In this document: positions 14,491-26,797 of the stretch, piece by piece
How positions within the stretch are numbered: the first letter of the stretch is position 1
Layout: each line of letters starts with the position of its first letter
Assembly: GCA_037074705.1 (NCBI GenBank)
Contig: CM073590.1
Location: 163,306,746-163,370,745 of the forward strand
Origin: Zhengitettix transpicula
Lineage: Eukaryota; Arthropoda; Insecta; Orthoptera; Tetrigidae
Direction: 5' to 3'
Length of the DNA: 64,000 nt
Position numbers and translations under genes: made by a program
Notes under the pieces: model-generated
Seen by the model: the letters and a program-made list of their open reading frames with translations, nothing else
What the model was told of the DNA's origin: nothing
The model's database searches: none

Positions 14491-14726
14491 GCAGCGTTAC
14501 ACCGGAGTTGGCAACGATGTTTCCAATAAATGTTGACAACTTTTAGATGAATTCTAGAAAATTTGATTGCGAAACATTTTTTCGTGTAGTCAACATTTCC
14601 CACACACTGGGTATTGTTGTCAACAATTGATGGCAAAAATGTTGACGAGTCTTGTTGCCAACATTCGCTGTTGTCAACATTGATGGTGAAAAAAAAAATT
14701 GTTTGACAATATTTGGTGTAAACGTG
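14491..14726. mobile_element. Small MITE-like element with short terminal inverted repeats
   Basis: The left edge reads GCAGCGTTACACC and the right edge, reverse-complemented, GCACGTTTACACC: imperfect 13-base terminal inverted repeats about 236 bases apart. The interior has several copies, in both orientations, of GTTGACAAC / GTTGTCAACATT / GTTGCCAACATT. This resembles non-autonomous DNA transposons with subterminal motifs, possibly hAT-type, but I found no target duplication. Confidence 0.4.
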
Positions 14727-17700
14727 CAGAGGTAAAAAGGAGAGGACTAACAAATAATTAAAGTATCTGTTAAATTTGCGTAATTGACGGGAAGCGATGG
14801 GGCATTGGCTGGTCCATTATCTAGTCTTTGGTTGACGATGTAGCTGAAACGGTAACAGACTTAATTGGGAGATACAATGTAATGTGTCATGTGTTCCTGG
14901 GTGAGTGTTCTATTGTAGTTTTATCGTCCCATCTCCCCTAAAATAGCGGATACTCTGTCAGTACGGTTCCACAAAATGAACCGCAACTCCACCGATCTTC
15001 CGTACACGAGTAAAGGAAGTTGAGCGCGTGTCTCGTTTGGTTGTCACGTAGGACGACGAGTAAGGTGTGTCCTATATTTTATATCAATAAAAAAAAGGTT
15101 GTTTAGATAAGGCACACCCCGAGGAAGACACGTGTAAGGCACGGCGCCCACTTGACGCTGTCGCGTTTCACTTTCCAAGGTCAAGAGAGTGGCGCTTCCA
15201 TCACCTGGCTCTTAAACAAATGTGCACACGGTCTCAAACAGAGCTCCTGCAATTGTCATGTACAACAACACAGCTATGCCTATAAAACTCAGCTGCGATC
15301 TCAAAGAAATGTGGAGGTCAATTCGAGATAGTTGGAATCTAGATCTGAATTGCTGCAATTTACAGAACCCAAGCAAACCCTTACACGTGCTCTTATCACG
15401 ATAGGGAGAAAAAAAATCCGGCGTAACACCACATTCTACCACTTTCATTGTTTTCTCTAATAGCATTCAGCTGTACACTGTGTGTTGCGATAAGCATAAC
15501 TGTGTAGGACGCTCAATGTTGAACATCTGAGTTGAGAGAATGCACGGTTCTTCACCTGCCTGCACGAAGCAGGTTATTCGACCATATACATAAATATGGG
15601 GTATCAAACGAATCAAAACCGATTGCTGAAGCAGTATTTAACTCTTAAACGAATTACATAGAAAATAGTTTCGAAATAAGTCGGAACGTATTCTTTAGTT
15701 AATGGGTTTATCAATGTTTCTTCTCATGATAATTGGGAGTAACAGCGGTTTAAGGTGTCTTCGTCATAAAAATTTAAAAAAGTTTTTCCTAAGCCAGTGC
15801 TGACGTGACATTGTATCAATTAATTATAAACAAAAATGTATTCACTGTGGCCTGTCAGTAATTTTACTATAACGTTACTCATTTACTTTCCACGTGAAAA
15901 GAATGGGAAGAGAAGCTCTGAATAATTGTTTTGGGTAATTGAAAGTCAATGTGCGACTTATAAAGGTCTAAATTATTTCTTTAAATAAGTATCGATATTT
16001 TTATAATTTCTTTCACGAAACATTTTTATTTAATTTGAAAGAGAAACATTTCTGTACATATTTGAATAATAACATTGTCAGACTACAGATATGTACAGAA
16101 ACCTTGCGCTGTTAATAAAAAAAAAATATGATAATTTAAAAACTTGAGTTAAAAAGTGCCTGTTAATGGTCGTTAATTGTATATTATTATTTAAAACACA
16201 TTAAAAATATATTTTTTAAAAATAAATTGTTCCAAATAGGATTGGAAATCACTAATTTATAGCTTATGGCGATGTTAACGCCAGTAAACTATTCTTATAA
16301 TTTTTTAATGTACTTAAACACAATAATTTCAAATTAGACTCTCTTACTATTTTTTAAATCCGAGTAAACAAATTTTTATTGTCATCTCTAAGGAATGGAA
16401 TTATTTATTTAGTATTTCAATTTTTCTTGCAATCTGGTAGATTGTGATTGTGATGTTGATGAAAACGGAATCTTCATGAATAGAAAATATATCTCGTTTT
16501 TCAGAACGCTGGTTCTTAATTTATGCGTTCCGTACCTCTTCTCGGGTCTGAAATACGACGTTACATTCGATTGTAAGGACTAAATATTATCGGAATCGGT
16601 GGTTACCGCCTTAGATACCTGAAGATGGGAATAGTGAAACCAGAAATGCATTTGGTTGACGTTCCCGATTTACGGTCCTCCTTGCCCCTCAAAAACTAGT
16701 GGCACAATTTTCTCTTAGTACCATGGAATCAAGCCCAAACGCTCAATATCGCAAAATACCCGTTGATCAGCCAGCTAAATGCTTTCGTTTGTTTGGATGG
16801 TCGGGCATATGAATCTGCTGTAAGGTAGGTAATTGTATTTGGTTTGGGATTATTGTCTGTGTGAGTGTGTGTAGAGAGAGAGCAGGACTTGGTCCGCTCC
16901 GCTGGAGAAGCTGTAGGTTGCGCCCATTGCAGTGTAGGCGACTTCCAGTAGGCGTTATCCAAGGTGCACATACTTCCAGACCAAGGCTACAAAACAATAC
17001 CATTTTACACACCTCTACTCAAACGGGGCAATATATTTCTGCCTGTGATTGCGGTAAGCCTCCAGAGAGGAGTAAGACAGGTGGTAATTCTAGGGAACAC
17101 GGCTCGAGGCTTCCTGACCTTTTTTCCCCTGGAACGTTTATATAAAAGTTTTCCCCTTACCTAACTCACTTGTACTTTATTTATAAACATCATTATCAGT
17201 TTCCGTGTCGGTGAACGCGAAACAGGACAGGTGAAAGAAGTGAATTGTGCGTGTGAGGTATCGAAACGTTGTTAAGAAGCCTCGGCACTCGGGAAGTCTA
17301 CAGATAGTCTTATCTGTTAAATATTTAACGTTGATGCTTCAGGGCAAAAAAAAAAAGAAATCTGAGAGGAAGCTTGGCTTAGAGGACTATCCTTATCATT
17401 ATAAAGCAGGAAAGCTCGACGCTAAACGAAGTTACATTTAGAACTGCACTTTACAAAAGAACTCGGGAACTTTAACGTGATTTCCACTTTACGAACTTTA
17501 CCGAAGTATTCGCCAAACATAAACAATATAAAACTCGAATTACGTCTCTATCAGGATTTTATAGTTGCGTTGTTTCATTATGTGACGATAATGTTTTCTT
17601 AAACATGAATGAATTCATATTAAGTAATTTGGGAAGTATATAAACATTAAAAAGTTTTTATTTTCTCCTACGGCGCAGAATAAGCTGTACATAAAAGAAT

Positions 17701-17879
17701 CAGAAATGTAAAAAAAAATGACTTAATTATAAAAATGGAGAATTTTCTTTAAATCATCAATTCTATTCTAATCATGTTTAATACGGTTATTTAAATTTTT
17801 TACGAAACTTCAATCTGAGTTTTTTTTACAAACTGATATCTGGAACAAAGCAACAAATAATTTAAAGGATCAGGAAGGA
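14727..17879. other. Intron segment with two GC-richer patches
   Basis: GC-richer patches lie at about 14930-15200 and 16840-17140; the rest is AT-rich. Frames at 16729-17164 on both strands overlap one another and match no known protein. No mobile element was recognised. Confidence 0.45.
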
Positions 17880-17955
17880 AAAATCTCCACCGGACCGTAA
17901 ATCGAACCGAAGACCTCCACTTGTTACGTGATGCTGTTTACTATCTAACCTTTTA
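17880..17955 (-). repeat. tRNA-like (SINE-type) fragment
   Basis: On the minus strand the order is TAGATAGTAAACAGCA, then GTGGAGGTCTTC, then GGTTCGATTTACGG. This matches a tRNA-derived head: an A-box-like region, an anticodon arm region, then a B box close to GGTTCGANNCC. The acceptor stem does not close, so it is not a functional tRNA. A tRNA-derived SINE remnant is the best reading. Confidence 0.4.
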
Positions 17956-20438
17956 ATTCATTTTCATTACATCTTTGACTGAGCTTCGTTCGAAAATTTC
18001 CTGCTCTTTTAGTAAATAAAAGTTTGAGATAGGAAAATAAAACAAAATGTTTTCCGGCCTTTACGTCTTACTTCACGTCTCCTCCGGCAAGACGGCTTAT
18101 ACGGAATATTTTACAAAGAAATGAATCTGCATTTTTCAACAGATGCCGCGTCGAGAGCGTATCTTGACGGTTTTCGCGTAACGTGACTTCTTCTTTTTTT
18201 CTTGTTCGATTGGCACCTGGACCAAAATATTAAAAACACGAATGAATTTGACAAAGTTACTATTCCATGGGAATGAAACAGGATCTGCAAGCATCGGATT
18301 GGAATCATTGGCCTCTCTCGTCCAACATTTCCTTTATACAGTCAAGTTGAAAAATTAATATAATAGAAGCATTTAAACCATTTAAATATTTTTGTGGGTG
18401 CTGATTACCGGTATAATACTGTAAAAATTGAATTAAAGTTAAGGATTCATATGATTTAAAATCCGATTTAAGACTGCATTTGGTTATTAATTTAATTTAT
18501 CCTCATTACGTGAAATATAGCATAAGAAAGTTCAAAAATCACAAAGACATTCCGCAATATATAGTTAAATTATCGTAACACAAACAACATTACCAATTTT
18601 CATGTGAGTAACTGAGAAGAAAATATAATATCTTCAATTGTCCATACCATTTTCTAACGATACTAAATTGTTGCTTGATGAGACTAGTAAACACATACAG
18701 AGCACAGTAATTGATACACTAATATTTACTATTAATGCGTGAGTTTAAAACAGTAAAGAAATAACTTCTGAGGAATAAGCAAATCACAACATAAACAAGG
18801 ACAACTGCTTTAAGCCATCATGATCAGACGTCCGTCGTTACGCCGGACCTAGGGAACGAGAACGAACGTATGTAACGAATAGAAATGTATTAATATAGAT
18901 AAAATGTAATTGTATTATTTAATTATTTGCAATTTGAGATATTTACCTGGAGTCAAATTATCTTCGGAACGATTTCAAGACTTCGTTTCTCTTAAAGGAG
19001 AAATTACTTAACGTTTGATTTGAATTTAGTTCACAATGATGCAGTGAAACTTCTGTATACGTTTTTTTGGATGATTCAATTGTATTGTGGATAAGTAGAC
19101 AATGACGTGAAAGTAGGAACTAGGTTTTGATTAAGAAAGGCAAAAGAACGGAGGAGCGAAAGTGAGAGATTGTAATGTCAGAAATAAAGGTAGGGAACAA
19201 GAACCGAGCGAGAAGAACAGTGTTGAAATTTAAATGATGTCGTATATAAGAAAAAGAAAACCATATATTTTGTAGTTTCTTTTTATCTTTGTCAGGAAAG
19301 GAGAATACCCGAAAAACATCTCAAGAAGTTAATTTTGATACTATTGTAAGAGATACATCAGGTCCCTTGATTAGGTAAAGACGGAGATCACTCTCGTATA
19401 CACTTTCCCCATTCATATGGAACAAGGAAATTGAATCTGTGGACCAATCGAAAGGTTGGAGCAGGACACGGCTAAGTATAAACTATTGGGTCGTATTTAA
19501 GGGAGCGAATCCGCCCACCACAATGTGTGGCCAAGTCCGTCGTAAATTACCAATTCGGCGACGGTGCACTACATCGGAATCGACATCACACAACTCAAGA
19601 AAAGCTGCTTTCCATTTTCAGGTGACTTAGGCTCTCTGGCAATCAAGTGCGATCTATTGCGGCAATAATAAGATGCCTACGCGCGACCTCAAGGCTAATC
19701 TTGATTTACGACGATCAGCGCCGACGCACGTGGGCAGATTTGACGCCTTTTGTGAGGGTAAAGTGAATTTCATATAATCGGGACAACTCTTCTTCTGTAA
19801 TCTTTTCTGAGAACCCCGCCCAACAGCCGTTTGGCCAGTCGCCAGGTCCCACACCAGGAGAAGTGCGCGTCGCGGCAACAAAACAACACCTTCATCAGTG
19901 TCACATCAGCCCGGAGAATATTTCTGGGATAAGTTAACTGATTTAGGAGCTAAAATAAGGTCTCGCCAACTGCCTAGGACTTCAGCTTGTGTAGCTTAAG
20001 TCGAAATCAGATTAGGTATCGTATGTATCAAAACACAGTCGGGTTTAAAAACTTCTTTGGATTTTTAAAGAAATGGTTCCTTCAGCAAGAAAAGTGAGTG
20101 TTGGTAGAGGAGAATAATAATATTTCTTTGGTACATAAATCAGATTTTTTTTCTTGCTTCTGCACGCGCTGTTAAAGCATTTCGCAATTGGAAATTGCGA
20201 TTCAGTATAATTCAACACGTTGCGAAAGGCAAGGTAAAACATTTAGCCTTTTAAGGACACAGTGAGTTAATTACGCTTCCTCTAATAAATAGTCACGACC
20301 ATTTTATAGTTGAATGCTTCGATGAACTAATAATTTGTTTACATAATTTATTAAAACAAAGTTTTCTCATGGTGTAGCTAAGTAATTAGTGTCACGTTCT
20401 TTTTAGATTGAAGAGTGATAATTAAAACTTCAATATTT
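17956..20438. other. Intron segment without a recognised element
   Basis: Mostly AT-rich. A somewhat GC-richer stretch lies at about 19430-19930, with short frames on both strands and no recognisable product. Confidence 0.45.
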
Positions 20439-20627
20439 ATGGCGTTACAGACTTTATATAATTACGCTAAAACACGTGTTTCGTTTCGATAACACCCTCA
20501 GGTATTTTATAATTTTTTTTCTTAACGACAGACTATGTATTATAGAGTACCTGAGGTTGTTTCAAATTATCGAAAAGAAAAATGTTCTGCTTTAATGTAA
20601 TTAATTATATAAAGTCCGCAATGTCAT
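20439..20627. mobile_element. Foldback repeat with imperfect inverted arms
   Basis: The left arm (20439-20512) and the reverse complement of the right arm (20539-20627) share GACTTTATATAATTA, TTTCGATAA, CCTCAGGTA and TATAAT in the same order. The arms are 70-90 bases around a T-rich centre. Reverse-complemented, the left arm reads CCTGAGGGTG...TCGAAACG, reminiscent of the CUGANGA...GAAAC cores of Penelope-type hammerheads but with the core broken. It is likely a non-autonomous foldback repeat. Confidence 0.5.
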
Positions 20628-21119
20628 AAAATGGCCGCTTCAATTCTAATGTAACTGGTAATGGGCACACAAAAATCGTCAAAAACTTGACGGAAGAAAG
20701 TTTCATGATTTGTTTGCTAGCTATTATTCATACTCTTATTTATAAGGAAAAACCAGTATTGTGTAATTCAAAGAACTGAAAATTCAGTCATGCTTCTGAT
20801 ATCAAAATTATTTGAGTATTTGATAGCCAACTTTCAATCGTATATAAAAATCAGATTTTTGCAAAATGTAGATTAACCTGAAAATTTATTTTCCCAACAC
20901 TTTTTTTGTAATCAAGATCCTTTGAGATTTGTTGATGTATACTATACAGTATGGACATGACGGCTTCAAGACTGGGTGCTGGAAATACTTAAAATGGATA
21001 TTTATGACGGTAGCCGTTTTAGAATTTGAGAGTTTCCTGGAATTTAAGTGTTCGGAACAGTTAAAGGATGTTTTATGGTTCGATATGAAATACTATATTG
21101 AGTCCTTTTTATGACGGAA

Positions 21120-21500
21120 AATTTTATGGGTCTCCCGTGGAAGCTGGTGAGTTAATAGGAAAGCGCTCGCCGACGGCCTTGAGCGCTCCTGTATTTGTGG
21201 AAAGCCGCGTTGGCGTCGCAGTTATATTACGACGGCAATTAGGAGCTGTATACCGGCGTCTATATGCATTTGCGCCGATTTATGGACGCATATTCCCCCG
21301 TTACACCTTGCCGTCCCAAGGTCGCTGCGGCTATATTTAAATCCTCTGTTCGCAGCTCCGAGTGGGAGGACGAGCTAATATTTGAACCTGTTTCCTCTGG
21401 TGGCCACGCACAAATACTCACTGCGCTTACGCCAGTGCGCACGCACCATTAGCATAATCCGCGGAGCCATATGGCCGACGTCCTCTCTTCCGAAATTCAC
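21120..21500. promoter_or_regulatory. Candidate conserved noncoding or enhancer-like patch
   Basis: An abruptly GC-richer block between AT-rich flanks, with many CpG dinucleotides and embedded AT cores (GCTAATATTTGAAC, CATTAGCATAATCCGCGG). Frames on both strands are short and unrelated to known proteins. Regulatory function is inferred from composition only. Confidence 0.25.
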
Positions 21501-21713
21501 ATGTGTGCGATTTTCTGCCCACTGAGCCCACGAGTTGGCAGCTGCATTCTTATTTCACACAGTATTCATTCCACATGAAGCACTAAATAAACTACTGGTA
21601 TTTCAGAATTTGAATCGCTGTCGCCTAAAAGCTTAGATTTTTTTAAAGTTTGTATACACAATAATTAATTTTGGTGCAGTGCATATTTTTATTATTATTT
21701 TTTTAAGGTGTAG

Positions 21714-22180
21714 ACAGGCTATGTATAGGGTAATCCACATAGTGACAAAGGAGTGAAAGGGGGGAAACGGAAAGGTAGAGCAAGGTAGCCAAGGATTAAC
21801 TAGGGTCCCCGGGCTATGGTTTAAGGATCCTACCCGTCAATTCGCCTAAAAGTGATGCAGGGAAAACCCTAGAAAACCAGCATCAGGTAGGTCGGGCACG
21901 CCCTTCCGATGGCGGAAGAGGGGTTAGCCGTGGGGTCGCAGCTTTATCCTCGCCGTGCCTTGACCAGTTTAGGAGGCAGCTGGCCGACTATTCCAATAGG
22001 AATAGCGGACAATTCTTACCGTATGCCCAAGGTCTGCGACCCCGCAACATACAGCTCCGAGGTGCCTCGGCATGTGGGAACCTTACTTCAAAACACCAGA
22101 GAGATGTGAAGGAATCCCCAAAAGTAACCTCCTCAAGAGCTCTCTGGGAAGGTTCACCTGCCAGAGAATCCTCTCACAGG
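21714..22180 (-). repeat. Retroposon family B, copy 1 (near full length)
   Basis: This copy matches 57151-57555 along most of its length, including the block around GGAGGCAGCTGGCCGACTAT and the words GGGCTAT..TTTAAGGATCCTACCCG. Read on the minus strand, the element ends ATAGCCTGT followed by an A-rich tail (plus-strand T run at 21690-21705). Five-prime-truncated copies elsewhere keep the same 3' end, which is how LINE-mobilised retroposons behave. A 67-codon frame at 21909-22109 is conserved with the other copy but is antisense to the presumed element. The class is unidentified. Confidence 0.7.
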
Positions 22181-25100
22181 TTTCCTTTTTGTAATTAATT
22201 TAATGTGTGATTTATACGGAAAATATTAATATATTAACATGAATTGGCTTACACTTTCCTCGTTCGCCCGATTTCAGTGCACGTTGTTGTCTGCTTGGAG
22301 TCTTACCGTGAGTGTTAATTAATACACTGTAAACAGTGCAAGACGTAGCTGAAACTTTTGTGGCACATGATAGCATAAAAATAATATGCGATTCGTTAAA
22401 AATATTGAGAGAAGGGGTGACTATCCGTGATTTATAAATATTGCTTGTATAAATGCGGAGAGAAGTATTCGTTTGACGTTTGGAGTCGTAGTCCACTAAG
22501 TCGTCCAAAACCACCACGGCAGAGATTGAGATTCTTAGAAATCATATTTAGTGAAGTAATTATCTTAGTGTTCCATTGTCTATAGTAGAAAAAATTGTGA
22601 GAGATTGGAACAGAGTAAACAAAGCCTGTCACTTTCACCCCGAACCCTATTAATTTATCAGCAAGCCCCAAAACTCTGCAGTCAGAGACGATGGCCTCGA
22701 TAGCCGACTCTCACGAATAAGTTGAACCAAGTATGTTTAAGGAGTTATTCTTAACCCATTCCCTGAAGACGAATATATTTTTTACTGTTCGAAACGTATG
22801 ATCATCCTTTCTTTCTTCTTCTGCTCTCTCATAATTATTTCTTATAATGGGCAATGGAATACCTGATAATTTCTTGGCTATATATTTCAAACCCAGAATC
22901 ATGTGTTTTAAAATACCGGAAAAATTAAACATTTTTGTTGAATAGTTAACATTGTTCAATTGGCTGTAGAGACAGGCAGAGCTAATTAAGATGAAATAAG
23001 TAAATAACTAAGTTTCATGTACTTATCCATACAGCTCATCAGCTGTATTAAATTTCTTAAGGAATAAAAAAAATCTTTTCGTTTTTATAGCAAATTTATA
23101 AATATTAATAATTCCGGAAACTTGAGGAATACACCACTCCAGAGTTGTTTATTCCTTCTTTCTAAATGTATTTTATATACACCTACTTCTCATATGTAGG
23201 TTACTATATCAATAACTGTAAGGAGCGTTAATTATAAATATTACAGTGATTTCCTCTACTGTACAGTCGGAATATATTGTCAAAACTCGCGTTCATAATG
23301 ACACAATTATTATATAAACAATTGAAATGATTTTAACTTATAAATGTCAGTATCATTTGAGAAAGATGTTATCAGTTTTACCGTTGTCTCTTATAGCATC
23401 TATGACAGTGTAAGAAGGAAGAAAGAAAGTCTCCGTTCGTCTTCAGCTCCGATTCTTAACGAACAGACTTTTTATTGCGCGATGCGTTGGTTTCTTTCCT
23501 TCCCTCTTCCACTCACTCATAATTAATTCAACTACAGACAAAGGAATACCCAATACTATCTTTTACCACACGTCTCAATACCATTGTCAACAAACTTCAA
23601 AACCAGAATTAGTAGCATATGTTGACGATGTTCGGCAACTTTAGTAATGCGTGTTTTTACTATCAGGGTACTTATTGAAGAGTCCTATACTCAAACTTCT
23701 ACGTGTTTCATAGAGTTAAAATAAGGCGAAATAAAGCAGCGTGAATGATAAATACAGAGCGATGAAGGATAAGGTTTCTCCCTCTTTATTATGTATTGTT
23801 TCGCCAGCATTTACTGTCCTCAGAATTCATAATCTCTTTCTTCCTTATCTCTTGCATACAATCGGTCTAAAGGAAACCACCTTTAATGCGATTGATAAAT
23901 ATCAATACAGAAATGTCGGGCTATTATTATTATTCTCTATTATTATAGTTTCATAATGTTTTAATGGTAAGATTGCGCAGCTTACCGTTTCCGTTCTATT
24001 TTATACACCAATATTTAAGCATTTTTGAAGGAAATTAAGCTAAATAAACAAGTGCAATTACGGAATATGATGTTAACTTCATCTGTTACGAACTTAATTA
24101 TTTTATTTATGATACTATTTCCCGTTCCCAGCTCCCAGTAATAACCCCACAGTGCCTCTTTTATCTCGCATCACTGAACGATCCCTCGAATACCGAACTT
24201 TTTGCACCATTAACTCAGTATTTTTTTTGTATAAATGAAATAAGAACGTCTTTTTTTACATTAAATATTCCCAACGAAATTAGCTTATTGCAAAAAATAT
24301 TTAGCAAAACTTTGATTACCATGTTATAAAGGTAAAGCTTGATTCTTAAATAATATTTATTTCATCTCATTTAAAAAAAGTTATATAATGATGATTCAAA
24401 AGAAGCAAATCAATTTTGCATAAAAATGAGGCAGATTTCGACAATAAACATTTCTTGATAATTAATGACAGATGAGTAGCTGGGTACTTTTAGACGTCGA
24501 GTATTCTTGCGCGCTAGTCAGTCGTTGAGTGCGCTTCCTAATTACTTCATATTAGAGCAGAAAAATGTTTCTTTTATTAGAAAAAAAATATATTATGAGT
24601 GTTTGTGACAAAAACGCTGTGCTTGTCTGATGCATTGCGCCAAGTCACGTCTTCACAGGGGCAGTCCGTCAGTCATAGGATTTGAGGGAACGGTTAATTA
24701 CGAAGACCGTAATTATGGATAATAGTTACTAGTTGCTGGCTTCCAGGAAGAGCCGATTGTCCCTTCCAGAAGCGATGCCACAGAATTCCAGAGCGATGGA
24801 CCGACGATCTTCTAACCGCGCGTGGAAAAATACTACAAACATAAAGGCGAAACATCCCATCACACTCTATATTGGGGAAATTTCACTAGATGTAAAGTAC
24901 CACTAATGTTTTCTAACTTAATTTTTTCCAATAATAAATTATTTCAAAAATGTGCCACACGCTTTATATATACATCCCAGGTGCCGAAAATTTAAATAAG
25001 TACCACCTGTCTTGAATAGCGTCGCCGAGCTTCAATTTCAGGTAAACAACCACCATTTCTTCCTTTACATATATTGTAGTAATAACAATGAACAATACTA

Positions 25101-25182
25101 AAATGAATAAAGCTTGCACATGGTAGTGCCAATTAATGTAATAATCAAAATTAATCAAGATTGAAGTCAATAAAGGAAGTGA
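22181..25182. other. Intron segment without a recognised element
   Basis: AT-rich DNA with a GC-richer patch at about 24480-24840 that contains the inverted pair TTAATTACG / CGTAATTATG. No mobile element, RNA gene or coding relic was recognised. Confidence 0.45.
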
Positions 25183-25216
25183 AAATTGAACAAAAGTTAA
25201 AACTTTTGTTCAATTT
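25183..25216. repeat. Near-perfect 34-base palindrome
   Basis: Arms AAATTGAACAAAAGTT (25183-25198) and AACTTTTGTTCAATTT (25201-25216) are perfect reverse complements separated by two bases. It could extrude as a cruciform or mark a repeat edge. No role can be assigned. Confidence 0.85.
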
Positions 25217-25747
25217 AATTTATTAAACAGAATTTTGTCTTCGTTGAAATTTACAATTTATTATTATTTTGCCTCGGCTTTTGTGAGAAACCAATTTCAG
25301 AGTCGCCTATCGGGCCTCCAATAAAGATAGTACAAAAAAATGTAATTTAAATTTTCAATTAAATAAATATTCCTAACTTGAAACATATATAATTTTAATT
25401 AAGTAATCGAAATCTTATTGAAATCTGACGGTAGATGTTTACATATAAAATTTGCAGATGAGAAATTTTGTTTATATTACATACCATTGTCTGAGCTTCT
25501 GGGGCTTGTGCACACGTAATTTTGTTTGAACACTTTTCACTGACAGGCCATTTGCAATGATTCTAGTTTTATTATTGTTCCAGAACACATTAAAACACTG
25601 CCGACGTCTTTCTGATTTTGACTTACATAATTGTTTGTAGATTTAAGCATCACTTACTGACCAATCGCTGTTTACAGTTCACTCTCTACTTTCTCCAAAT
25701 ATTTGATTGTTACGCCTTGAATTCTGTACTTTTTTAATATAAAAAAA

Positions 25748-25890
25748 CACTGGGACTTGGTAATGGGCAACTTGCAACGTATAGTTTATAACTAGTGACT
25801 AGCAACTAGAACTGAGAAATTATGTTTTCTCAGTACTCGAAAAATCACTGGGACTTTGCAACGGGCAACTTGCAACCGATAACTGGCCAC
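25748..25890 (+). repeat. Imperfect tandem duplication, period about 98 bases
   Basis: CACTGGGACTT..TAATGGGCAACTTGCAAC at 25748 recurs at 25846 as CACTGGGACTT..CAACGGGCAACTTGCAAC. Between the two copies lies a small hairpin (ACTGAGAAA...TTTTCTCAGT, about 25811-25834). Confidence 0.7.
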
Positions 25891-26138
25891 TATTGCCACA
25901 CCATCATCTGTCTCCCAACACATTCTCATCATTCTCCTCCGAGTAACTCTCTCTGTTAAATTGTAGTGACCACTCAACTGCCAAAGTTATGCACGTCTAT
26001 TTCTGCCTTAGTCAACAATTCCCTTGGTAGTAAGCATTATCGGTTCCGCATTCTCGTCAATAATACAGCCATGGCCTCAGAATTACGCCGCCAATAATGA
26101 ATGATAAAAATTTCTTAATTACATATTTCTAATTACCA

Positions 26139-26183
26139 ATATATATATAATATTATATATAAATAATTATATATATATAAACA
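26139..26183. repeat. AT-rich microsatellite tract
   Basis: Interrupted (AT)n and TATATAA runs. Confidence 0.8.
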
Positions 26184-26621
26184 AAAATCTCCGTTTCGTT
26201 AATACGCATACGACTATTTTGTGTTACGTGGAAACGAACTCATGTATTAACATTGGGCATTCTACTGTAAATTTGGATCATTGCATAATTTATTTTATAA
26301 AATACAAAATTATTTAAGCAAAATGGACCAGGTAATGAAAACAGTGGAAACCATATTTTTAACTTCATATGAAGAATTTTCGATGTACAGCAAATGCAGA
26401 AACAGCAATTGAATTCATAGTGATATAAGAATGAATCTGTTGTTATTTGGATTTATTCTTTCTCTTTTCTCTTCATTACTCTTCGTATTGGACGTCACCG
26501 AAATTCTGAAAATATTATCACTCTAATCACAAACTGTTAATAATTATTTTGAATTAGATGGTTTTTGAATGTGGTCATCTATACATAAATGAAGGTTTGG
26601 TGGAAATCCTTCAATAAACGC

Positions 26622-26797
26622 TTTTTGAGTGTTGTCAACTGATCAGTGCAGTTGTGTTTCTCTAGGCTGTTCTTAGCACCTGACGAAACGGAGTAGCATC
26701 CCAGAAACGTTGTGTGGTATTTATATTACCCTTTTTTTGTCTGTATTGGCTATCTTTCTTATTCATTATTTTCTAACAGACGTAAATTTTTTCATTT
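26622..26797 (+). mobile_element. Foldback family A, copy 1 (right arm and tail only)
   Basis: This copy holds the loop (GAGTGTTGTCAACTG), the right arm and the tail (CAGACGTAAATTTTTTCATTT) of the family best seen at 42613-42913; the left arm is missing. The hammerhead-like core is CTGACGA at 26680-26686 and GAAAC at 26704-26708, 17 bases apart. Arm sequence is nearly identical to the copies at 38.8 and 42.8 kb. Confidence 0.8.
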
